The notes beneath the pieces are model-generated. The model had not been told where the DNA came from. It ran no database searches and saw only the letters and a list, made by a program, of their open reading frames with translations. A DNA stretch of 64,000 nt from Elysia crispata (lineage: Eukaryota; Mollusca; Gastropoda; Plakobranchidae): NCBI GenBank assembly GCA_033675545.1, contig JAWDGP010000252.1, forward strand, positions 1 to 64,000, read 5' to 3'. Position numbers and translations under genes: made by a program. Each line of letters starts with the position of its first letter. Position 1 is the stretch's first letter. Below are positions 45,901 to 57,900 of this stretch, one piece after another.

Positions 45901-48863
45901 TTATTACCGGTAAAAGCACAAAAACTAGTTACACCATGAAAACAAAATTTCTAAACGCCAAGTGTAATGCTCCTCACTTGGCAAATCTACACCTTAAAAT
46001 ATGGAAAATATTTACCTGGATGAAGGAAGTACAAGTATATTTCATTCTTTGCAGTACACAATGTAGAAGCAAAGATATAAGAACTAAATTGTTAATATGC
46101 ATTGTACATGCTACCTACTACGTGATGGATGATACTAGCTACCTATTTATGGACCTGCTTTTTTTTAAAAAGATATATAAAAAAAATTCAGATCTTCTTT
46201 TACCTTCCATTAATTGGTAAAGTGAAAAAAAAATTCTCCAGCAAAGTCGAATTTTTTTTTTTTTTTTTTTCTTGGGGGCGCAGAAACAATTTTTCATGAA
46301 TTTCCAAAACTTAAGTCACTCGACTGAATAGAAAAAGAATTGTGAGACAAGTGGGAAACCAGAAAGGATAATTTCACTGAATATTTCACAATCTAAGGAA
46401 GAAAACAGATCATTTTTTTCACAACCTACAGCTCTAAATATCTGGTAAAAACAGAATGACAAAAAGTCTACCAATATCTTGCAATTGAAAGGGAAAAAAG
46501 ATTACTCTCACAAAGACCACCAGTTGGAAACGGCACTCAAAAAAATTACCTTATCACCTACACACAAGAGATGGGTTAGAAGTTAGAAAATTTTATCACC
46601 ATAACACACTTCCAAAGTGCTAGGGGAGTCCAAATTAAAAAAAAAAAGGTTCTTAAATATGCCTTTTTATGACTACTTTAGACAACTTTTGGCAAAAAAT
46701 AGGACTACTTTTTGTGTTAAATTTTCAAGTTTTAATCCTTTTATTTAAATATATATCATCCCAGGCCCTAATTGAACCCCTGGTAACTAGTTTGAACTTT
46801 TAAAAATACATATTAAGATAATAATTTACTTCCAATTTTGTAAAGGACAAGTTTTGTAATAAATAATAAATAAACATGATGCTTCCTTAAATTAACCTTC
46901 GAAAACGACACCCAACGGTCCTAAGCAGTGACTATTTAAGGATCATCAACAACTACAACAATGAATAACAACTATTGAGCAAAACTGTTTATGGACTCTT
47001 AGTTGTTCAATTCATTAAGATGATTCATGAAATGTTCTTCAAATTAAGTGTTATTTACTCATTTAATGGCTAATTTGACAAAAGGAGGTTTTACTCAGCA
47101 CTAAACTGTCCAATTTCAAACAGTTGTCACAGATTTTACATGTCTGTTAAAGATGCAATATGAAAAAGTCAAGTCCAATACCAATATAAAAGTATGAAAA
47201 AAGTCGGTTTAACATTAAAAAATAGCCCGTTGCAGAGGAAATATAGACAAAACTGTGTAAACGCACAACCCAAAACATGGTAAACTTGGTCCAAAAACTT
47301 GAATTAATGTGTATATTAAATATCTTTCATACTCAAAAACTGATAACAGCTGTAGGAATGATCATTCTTTGGCTTTTCAAAGCCCATGGAAATGGTAATT
47401 TTGTTAAAAAAAAATATTCGAAGCATTCAAAGAAGAGAGACCAAATCTTGACAGAAGAAAATTATTTGGCCCCTAAATTTTTTTAGGGAAAAAAAAAATC
47501 ACACAACCATGAAAGAAACCTATGTCGGTGTACTTCCTTTGCTTTGCATGTAAAATTCAGAAGTTCAGGAAGTTTTGACAAGGCTTATTGCATTTGTATT
47601 AACGGTCAAGAAAACTCACTAATTTAATATACAGAAATAAAAATAATTGGAATGAACATTTCAAATACATTATAGCATAGGTCTATGCAAAACCCAAACT
47701 TAATTTGTTTTCATGATAAAGTACTTTACCAATCAAGCACAGGAATATAAGGCAAATCAGCTTGTTTAGCTCTCACTTGAAAGAGCACCTGCAGGAACAA
47801 GTCCACAAATTAACCTAACAACAATTTCAGCCTGAAAAAAAAAACAACTAACAGAAAAAGCACACAAAAGTAACAGTAAACGTTTTGCACACACAAATTC
47901 TTTTAAGATTAAAACAGGCACAAGAGCAAGGGAATGTTTCATGTTTATACAACTCTTGTAGAATGGAATAATTTTAGGAAAAACAACAATGAAGGAGAAT
48001 ATTGCAATAGCAAAGATACAATCCTCAATGTAAAGTGGCAGGATGCGTTGAAATAGATGTGCCTCATTCCAGGGTTTCCTCTCCAGGAATTATAGATGAA
48101 CATATGAAGCTCATTATTTGTTCCGAAATGTTACTTTATTACATACGTTAATTTGGAGAATGCCAGTGTTTTATTTTAACCTATACCCTTAACCTTCATT
48201 CAATGTGATTTACGTTAAAACCAGATACATGTATGCATATATTTCATAAAATTTATACAAACACAAATTGAGCGACCATGATCATAAAAAAACCCCCAAA
48301 AAAACCAATAACACCAATGGTTTCGAAGATCATATCCTACTAAGACTTTTTGAATTACCTCTCTATTTAATGCCTGTGTGCAATGTCTCCATCTCCTCTT
48401 CCCCTAAGTCTATCTATCACATTTTTACTCAGCTAGAGAAAACACTGCTTCTAGTATACAGGAAAGTTCAGGAAATATCTCTCTGCTTCTGTCTCCCCCT
48501 AAGTTACATTGTGTCCACTTTTGGTCTTTGAATTACAAGGCAATTTTTGGGGTGTAGAGCTTTCCACTTCAAAGTGGATGACCATCTCTATGACGCTCAC
48601 AGGAAACATTTTGTACACTCTCTCTGCCCCAAAACTTGCTTAACAAATTATCTTCATTAAAAGCGGTCGAAAAAAGGGCTATACATACTTTTTTTTTTGT
48701 TGAGAAAAGAACACTCATTCCTTTAGCAAACTTACCCATGGATAATTGACACAAACAATATTCTCGTCCTTTTCATCGATAAAACAATGCACACAAAAAA
48801 CAAAGCAATAACTATTTGGCATGTAAAGATCCTGTGTCCTGTGGTTAAGCCATCACAACATTC
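42991..48863 (-). other. Intergenic region and probable 3' UTR of the Ig gene
   Basis: AT-rich with no protein-coding match on either strand. Minus-strand AATAAA signals (TTTATT on +), for example at 48132-48137, 44805-44810 and 43361-43366, are possible poly(A) signals of the Ig gene. A (TA)n run lies at about 44709-44738 and a T run at 46249-46270. The length of the UTR cannot be fixed from sequence alone. Confidence 0.45.
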
Positions 48864-48998
48864 CTACACATGTGGCATCTGAATGTCTGAGTAATCCGAA
48901 GCATTGTCTCCAAGAGCCAAGGGTTTACGACTTCTTGGCCGGTTGTCATAGGTCAAATCAGCATACATGAGGCCATCTTCATTCTTCACATCAAAAGA
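48864..48998 (-). CDS. Last exon of Ig receptor: cytoplasmic signalling motifs
   Basis: The exon encodes [15 protein letters not shown], then [10 protein letters not shown], then [14 protein letters not shown] and stop. LMYADL fits the ITIM pattern (I/V/L/S)xYxx(L/V/I). SDYSDI fits it with Ser at -2. The two tyrosines are 24 residues apart, a spacing compatible with tandem SH2 phosphatases. TYDNR is a YxN motif of the kind bound by Grb2 SH2 domains. The motifs are seen; phosphorylation and partners are inference. Confidence 0.8.
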   Translation of the reverse strand, partial: SFDVKNEDGLMYADLTYDNRPRSRKPLALGDNASDYSDIQMPHV

Positions 48999-51900
48999 CT
49001 GGAAATAATATAGATGAACAAAACATATACTTTACATGCCACAATTAACTCATGTTGTTGGTTTTGTTCCAATAAATATTAATATAAATTTAAGCTGTTG
49101 AACACTTTCTCTTAGTCTTTAGCCATGTTAATCATGCAAAGAGGATTTTTTTTTACGTAAATGAGATATAATGGTACAACTGAGCACATATTCCTTGAAT
49201 TATTTGGGGAATTTTTGTATTTTCCAGAAGGCAATGCCCGCACATTCAATAAAAGCATAATTGATTTACTTCCCTCATTTGTTGCAGTCTTCACAGGGGT
49301 ATGCATATAACACAAAGAAAGAAAATTCAAGGTGATTTTTCGTTCCTTACATATTTTTTCGTGTAAAAGCATTTATATCTCTAAGCAATACCTTTCAGAA
49401 GATTTACATTTACTTAGGCTTGCCTGCTCCAACTATATTTTCACAGCAAGACAATCATTACTCTCCACCTAGTGGTATTACTTTCTACTTCCTTAAATTC
49501 TTTCTCCGATCTCCTATTCTTCTTGTTAATGCTGTTCCTCTTCTATTCTGTCATTCTCTAGTAAGTACAGAATAACTCTAAGATCAAAGCTGAAAGAGAA
49601 TAAAGAAAATCACTTGTTCTTGAATAATCTTACACTGAGGCAATATAGACGCCTTGAGCAGATCTGTTTCCAAATAGCCCCTTTGAAGTCAAAATAATGG
49701 AACAAAGACAAACAACTGGTGCCTGATGCATCAGTTTGGGTTAACCCTTTGCAGTGTAAACCGCCCAAACCCAGCCTAAAATGGAACCGAGCCTCCGGTT
49801 TAACCCGTCCAAAAGCCACCGTGCTATACATATCTGGCCACGGGTTAAGCCGGCCAAACCCGGCCTTGACGTTTCCATGTGATTGAGGGTTCTATTTTGG
49901 TCGAGAGCGGGGGTGAAACCTAACTAAAATAAAAAATTAAAACATTCTAAATATAGTTGAATAGCTTTGACCCAGAATAACACAGGATTCCCTGACATAG
50001 AAAGCTCAGGGAAGCCCTAATATTCAGTCTTGCAACGTTTGTTCTAACTAGCTCTACACATAGCTTTTCTTGTTTTGACTTTGTGACTTTCTTTTATCTT
50101 TGATTAACCATGGGAACTCCAGATAGCGACACTGAGCTAGACTTGACTCAAATGTTGATACCAGCTCTGATCCTTAATTGAAAGAGTATAACTAAGTTGG
50201 AGCGAAAATATCTAGATCTATTCTACATCTAGGTCTAGATTCTAGACCTAGACTCCAGTTTCACAGAATCTAGAATCTTGGCTAGGTATTAAGTCTACCG
50301 GAATGCACTGCTTGGACAACTTATGATAAAGGAGAAATAAAACAAAGTAAAACTAGTTAAAAAGTTAGTTTTCAATTATAAATGAGAGATCGGTTTGATA
50401 TTTCATGTTGTTGCAGTTGTATACCGGTCTTTGCCTCTGTTCACATCCCAATTCTGGTCCTACATAGCCTAGCTTAGTTTTGCTCACTTAGAACAAAAAA
50501 AAAATAAATCTTAGATTCTACATCTAGATCTAGATAGATATGAATAGATGGAAGATCAAGAATATTTTGCTTTGCAAAGTGCCTTAACTAGAATGATGAT
50601 GAAAGCTAGATTTATGTATTTCAGGTATGACATTATTTTCAGTTTCGTGAGCTGGTGTCAAAAAAAAATTATGCTGTGTTTTTTTAAAAAAAAAGCAGAT
50701 TGATCTTATGTTTATAATGTGTGTGACTGTGATTGTGAATCAGATTTAGATAGATTTTTTTTCGCTTTTAGCTTCTGCTCAGTGCTATTTCTTTTGAAGT
50801 TTATTTTGTAGGCCTAGGCTGTTAAGTGTGTTAAAGTTTATGAAAGTCATATTTTGGATTATGAAAACAAAGAGTAAAAAAAGTAAGTTGGACTATTCCC
50901 TTTTTATTTACAATGTCTATGTCTTTTGTTTTTCCTCTTGAATTTGTGTCACTCTGTACAGGCTCTTGATTTTTTTTTTTATCATTCTAGTGAATTTGCA
51001 TGCAAGGGATTCAATTGAAAATGTAGAAAAATGATGAAAAATCATATGAAAACGCGCTGAAAACTCTTCAAAACCAGTTTCATTATTTAGCAAATTAAAT
51101 TTTGTGCAAATGACCAAAATTTCATAGGTTTAATATCAATAGTGGCCTAACTACAGGTTATTTTCTAGAACCCCCATGTAGAGCCCTCATTTGACAAAAA
51201 AAAATGTAAACAAACAAGGGTGTCCCTGTTACCAGGAAGCTGAACTTAGCATTCAAAATGGCCGCCGCTAAATGTAAACAGCAAAGGGTTAAAGTAAGGT
51301 GCGACTGGGAAGGTACATGAACTGTTATGTCTGACAGTAAGATGCTACATGAATTTCATATTTGACAAAATAGGCCATATAAAACAATAAATAAAAATGC
51401 AGATAATTGCACTGAAAGAGTACTCCACCACTAGTCTCTCAAATTGAGTTGTGTTAATGTATTCCTCCACAGCTCATCAGATGCCCTATCATCTGGGCAA
51501 GATGTCTTTTTTTAAGAATTTCAACATAGGAAGTAAGTTATGCTTCAGTACTTGGTGAGAAAGGCTTAAGGAGGGGGCAGTAGGGGGGAGGGGGGAACTG
51601 CACTTTGAAAATGCCTTATCTGTGTGCTGCGACCCTGCCACATTAATTTGTTTATAAATCTGAAGTTTTTTAAAGATTTTTCATGAAATTATCTAAGCTG
51701 ACTAAAAAGAGAAAGATTTCTGCATCTGTTTTTTCAGTGAACTTGTTTTACAAACAATTTTTTTTTTGCAAATATTTTAGAGAAATTTTGAAATTAATAG
51801 CTCTGATGTTTACCAATGGATCGTTTAGATAATTTGTTTCATAAAAACTGGAAAATTTTTCTATTTATTTCTTTGACACTTTCAAATTAACTTTTACAAA

Positions 51901-54900
51901 TTTTTCTGTCTAGAAAAGCATTGAAATCATTGGAAAAAAATCGCCTGATCAATTAAAGATATGAATGTCAAAGAGTTTGTATAATGATTTTGGAAAACCT
52001 ATTTTGGTAACTGTCTTAATGAATTAAAAAAATATCCTAAATGGCCACTGTTTTCATAGCAAAAAAATTTTAAATGTTAAAAAAGAAAGCATTATCATTG
52101 AAACCTAGTCATATACTTTATGTATATGCATTTTCAACTTCCTGGTGTAATGATTTAGGCCTTAGGTTCCCCCCCCCCCCCCACTCCAAATAAAAACACA
52201 AGTTACTCACATTGCTAAGACTGTGTATGCGATACTTCTCATCCGCCACAAGGTCAGGTTGAGCACCATTCACAAAAGCAAGATTATTGCTTGCACTACA
52301 AACAGGTGAAAAAAATAATTACAAAATGTACTAGAGTCAAGGGATTAAAAAAATAAAAAGGCTTGAAACAAAGAGATATCAACAGAAACACACGCAAACA
52401 CAAACAATACTTGAGAACAAACCTAAAGCTATAAAGTCAGCTAGGATTTTGCCATTTTAAAAATCAGAAGGTAAAATTAATGCTAGATGGCAATATGTTT
52501 CAATCCATTGTTGCAGTAAACAAGACAAAGGCATGTAAAAAAACGTGAGTTTATGAGATCATATCAACTACCATTTGTTTATTAATATTGTGGACTAAAG
52601 ATCAGGCTGGTAAATGGCTTTACATAATAGAAGCTGGAACATCTATTCAGTCAAAACTTCTATGATATGTGACTTCTTGTGAAATCCACGGCACTACATA
52701 TTTACAGGAAATCCATATAAATAATAAACGTACTTGTTCACTGGTTTTCTGGGTTGCTCTGAAAAAGAAAAAGACAAAATGTATACAAAACTTTATTCTA
52801 CAAATAAAATGACTGCTGCCAAGTTGGTAGGATCAATTGGTTAAAAAAAAAACAATTACAAAACAAGTCTCAAATATATATTGAATATATTCTGAAGACT
52901 GATTCTTATCTTATTTTCTGAATTTACACTTTTCCAAATGTATTAACATTGAACGAAGTTTTATTGGCTTAGGACCTGTTCTGGGTTGAAAATAAATGTA
53001 AATCCATATAAAACATTTTTCTATGAAAAATGCTAAAAGTGACTAACTAAACAATAGCTTTTGCTTTTAAAATACATAAAAAATTTGACTACTTACTGAT
53101 TACATATCATATATAAAATTTATTCCATCATCCTATTTCCTGGTTTCATTGAGCTTAACTTATTTCTCATTGAAGTGTCAAGTATAACCTAGACTCACCT
53201 TGAATACCAAAAGGCAGCACACATTATTGCCCTACTTATGAAAATGTGTTATAACTTCTAAATAAACTGATAGATTTAGCATCACTAGAGCTAATTAATA
53301 CCCAAAAATTTACAACGAAAGAATGATTTGGAAGGAAATCTATTCAAGACTAGGAGATGATGCAGGAGACAGGAAATGAATTCCCACAACACGGCAAATA
53401 TGGGTAACTTCCTACAACATTGCAATTTCTATGTACGTTGATAAGTAAAGCCCGTTCTCCACTTAACCATACCATTTATTTACACAAAATAGATATAAAA
53501 ACACATCAACAGATTTACAATTACAAATATTGCGTCAACATTTTGTTGATTATTTCCTTGCAGAGATGAAGACTTTGGTCAGAAAATGGATGCAAAAAAA
53601 CTCATACCTTCTACATCTTTCTTGGCATTTCTCTGCCGGTAAAGTATTACACCCGCAATGACAGCAATGATAACAACCACAACAACAATGACCACCACAA
53701 TTATGATCATTTTATTATCATCTGTATGAAGAACAACAAAAACAAAAAAATTATCAATTAGGTATTTCATTGATCACTTAGGAGTATGACATCTTTTTAA
53801 AAGGATGTTGACAAAAAAATCTATACATATTTACAGCATTACTGCATCTCAAATCTAGTCCTACATTATAAAATGATATAAAAAATGTAAGTTAGATTAT
53901 AAAATCAATCAATAATGATGTTTTCGTATTTTTATAGATCTGGCCTGGATTGAGCTTCATCTAGAATTTGTCCATCTAGATCTAAATTTAGTGTAAAGAT
54001 TACATTATACAATTATAAAAACATTTGAGTCTACTGTGGCGTTTGGACAATGATAAAGACTAACCTGTAACGAATGTATACATCAGAGGTTGTAAAGAGA
54101 GCTCACCACAGAGACTTTGAGGAGACCAAGAGCTTACTTTCTCAGTTCAGACTTATATCTCGACACAGTCGGATGATACTTTAATAATTCAATAAAACCA
54201 GAAAACTCAAAGGTTCAAACTGTGTTTCTTATTATAATTGCTACACTGGTGACCACGACGTGATAGTTGATCTGAATTTTTTTTAGATCTAGTGTTAAGC
54301 CTCTGACATTTTATTATGTCTATCGAGGCAGTAGCACTTAAACCTCCAACTTTTTGGACGACGTGCCCGCTGGCATGGTTCACACAAACCGAAGCACAGT
54401 TTGCCTTACGCAACCTAACATCTGATGACACGAGATACTTTCATGTTGTAGCTGCTCTAGAGTCACAAAAAGTAACTAGAGCTTTGTCAGTGATCGCCTC
54501 TCCACCTCTAACCAACAAATATAAGGCCCTTAAATCATTTTTATGTTCGGCTTTCGGGCTTTCAGAAACAGAAAGGGCTAATACTTTATTAGACCTTAGC
54601 GGGTTAGGCAATAGAAAGCCCTCAGAACTCATGGACTCAATGCTTGCTGTCTTAGGGGACCATAAACCCTGTTTTATTTTTAAACAGACATTTTTTCAAC
54701 AATTACCAGAAAAAGTTCGTGTCCCCCTAGCAAACTCACCAAAAACAGATTTAAGAATGTTGTCGCTTGAGGCAGACAGAATTGTGGCCTCACTCAGTCC
54801 TGAGTGTAATTTGAGCGAATCGTCTGAGGTGAGCACAGTTTGCTGGTTTCACAGACTGTTTGGGTCGAAAGCACAACGCTGTGACCGCACCTGCAAACAC

Positions 54901-57900
54901 TATTCAAGTTTTACACATAATCACAGGCAGAGAAACGCCAAAGTGCTCCATTGTGCCGTTTCAACTTCAGAGAACCACAAACATACGCAGCTTTTTGTCA
55001 CAGACAGCATTTCTAAAAGGTGCTTTCTAGTTGACACAGGAGCTCAAGTTTCTGTTACTCCAGCGTCTAAACTAGACAAAAAAACAGGACCCAGAGGACC
55101 TCCTTTACAAGCTGCCAATGGTTCTACCATAACGACTTATGGTACTCGAGTCGTTTGTCTTCGTTTTGGTCAATGCAATTTCCAAGCTCGGCTCATCACA
55201 GCAGATGTCAGCCGCCCGCTCCTTGGCGCTGATTTTTTACGAACACACAACTTGCTTGTCGACATGAGGAACCGTCGCTTGAAAGAAGCAGACACATTTC
55301 AGGCATTCCCTGCTATGTCAGTACAGTTATGCCAACCAACCTCGCGCTTGTTGAGCATTCAAGTAATAAGTTCCGAAAGCTCCTTATTGAATTCCCCGAT
55401 CTGCTGAAACCAACTTTTTCAGCTGCAGAGGTTAAACATGGTGTACATCACTTCATCCCAACTAAAGACCGTCTTATCTTCGCCCGAGCTCGTCGCCTTG
55501 CTCCAGACAGACTAGCAATAGCCAAAAAGGAGTTTTCTGAGATGGAAAAGATGGGCTTTATTAGGAAATCAAGCAAGCCGTGGGCATCTCCTCTCCATAT
55601 GGTATCCAAACCAAACAGTGGCTGGCGTCCATGCGGCAACTACAGAAAATTAATGTCACCACCCCAGATCGGTACCCCATTCCCCATATCCATGACTTCT
55701 CGTCACGATTAAAGGAAAGACTATCTTCTCGAAAATCGACCTAGTTCGTGGCTATCATCAGATTCCAGTCGCCCCTGAAGACATTCCTAAGACAGCAGTG
55801 GTCACTCCGTTTGGTCTGTGGGAATTTTTGCGGATGCCTTTCGACTTAAAAAGTGCTGCCCAAACGTTTCAAAGACTTATAGATTCTGTCCTTCAAAACA
55901 TTAATTCAGCTTTTGTTTATCTTGACGACATCCTCATAGCAAGTTTGACAGAAAAGGAACACATGGATGACTTAAAAGCTGTGTTTAGATGTTTGATAGA
56001 TCATGGACTTGTAATTCATTTTGAAAAATGTCTTTTCGGTGTCTCTTCCCTGGAATTCTTGGGGCACCAAGTATCAAAGAAAGGATCTCGTCCAACCCAA
56101 GCCAAAGTTAAAGTCATCCAAACATTTCCTCAATCATCAACTGTGAACGGACTACAAGAGTTTGTAGGTTTGATAACTTTTACCACCATTTTTTGCCTAA
56201 CATTGCTCTGCCACCCTCAGTCCTCTTTACAGGGCACTAAAGTCATCTAAGCCTCGACAAGAGCTAGTGTGGTCACAAGAGATGAAACAGGCTTTCCTAA
56301 ACGGTAAAACTGCTTTGGCTAATGCAGCAATGCTGGTCCATCCTTGCACTGACTGCCCTTCTGACGCTTCAGATGTGGCCGTTGGCGCCGTCCTTGAACA
56401 GTCCAACAAGGGTCATTGGCAACCTTTAGTCTTTTTCAGCCGACAACTACGAAAAGCAGAAATAAAATACAGTGATTTCCACCGAGGATTACTTGGAGTA
56501 TATTTGGCAATTCGTCACTTCCGTTTCATGCTTGAAGGACGGAATTTCACCATTTACACAGACCATAAACCACCAGTGCACGCCATGGCAAAAACAACAG
56601 AATTATGGTCAGCACGACAACAAAGACATCTCTCTGCCATTTCTGAGTTTAGCACCGACATAGCACACGTCTCTGGTAAAAACAACATCGTCGCCGACTG
56701 TCTGTCTTGTTCCAGAACAACCAACGCAGTTTCCTTGGGCATAGATTACATAGCAATGGCTAGAGCCCAAGCTGCTAGTATTGATGTACAAGCTTACAAG
56801 ACAGCCTTCACTTGCCTAGAGATTACCGATACAAGGACCAGAGCTTGTGTGTGACGTTTCAACAGGCCGTCCACGTCCGATTGTACCTCCTGATTTCAGA
56901 CGCACAGTGTTCGACGTTGTTCACAATCTCTCACATCCAGGAGTCAAAGCCACTGTCCAAATGGTCTCAGACAAATTTGTTTGGCACGGGATGCGGAAGC
57001 AGGTCAGTAGATGGGTGAAAGAGTGTCATCACTGTCAAAATTCGAAAATACAAAACCACACAAAAGCTCCACTAGAACATTTCTCTGTACCTGAGAAAAG
57101 ATTCTCACACATAAACATTGATATTGTTGGGCCTTTACCTTTTTCTTCTGGCTTCGCATATCTCCTGACAATTATCGACTGCAACACACGCTGGCCAGAA
57201 GCTATTCCACTACGAGGCATTACAACACCAGAGTGTGTGCATGCTCTCATTACTGACTAGATTGCTCGTTTCAGTGTCCCTGGAGATATTTCGTTCACAT
57301 CATCTTTATGGAGTGAGATAGCGACTCGCCTCGGAGTCAAGCTTCACCATACATCTGCTTGTCATCCTCAGGCAAATGGGATGATTGAACCTTTTCATCG
57401 AACTCTCAAGACAGCTCTAAAAGCCCGTCTCACCGGTCCAAATTGGGTAGAAGAACTACCTTGGGTACTTCTCGACCTCAGAACCACACCAAAAGAAGAC
57501 TTAGGTTATTCCTCAGCAGAGCTTGTTTACGGTGAGCCTTTGACAATCCCAGGTGAACTAGTTCCACCTAAATCTGCAAAATCTATGGATGACTTACTGC
57601 TGAATTTCAGGCTGAACATCCCGCTTTATGCACCTCATCCGGCCTCCAATCACACTTCTGCTAGACCCTACCTGTCCCCATCTTTGTTAGCCGCAAAACA
57701 CGTGTACGTCCGACGAGATGGCACTAAAGAGCTGTTACAGAGGCCGTATTCGGGTCCTTACGCAGTTCTGACTCCAGGGGACAAAACTTTCCTCATAGAA
57801 ACTGGCAGTTGGCTGAACCAATCTCAGTCGATCGCATCAAGCCAGCGTTTTTCGATCCATTTCAACCGGTCATACTGGCTAAACCTCCTCCATGTGGTCG

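Noticed and set aside
45888-46220. 110-codon open frame on the + strand
   Set aside because: AT-rich chance frame in the intergenic region, with no similarity to a known family that I can see.
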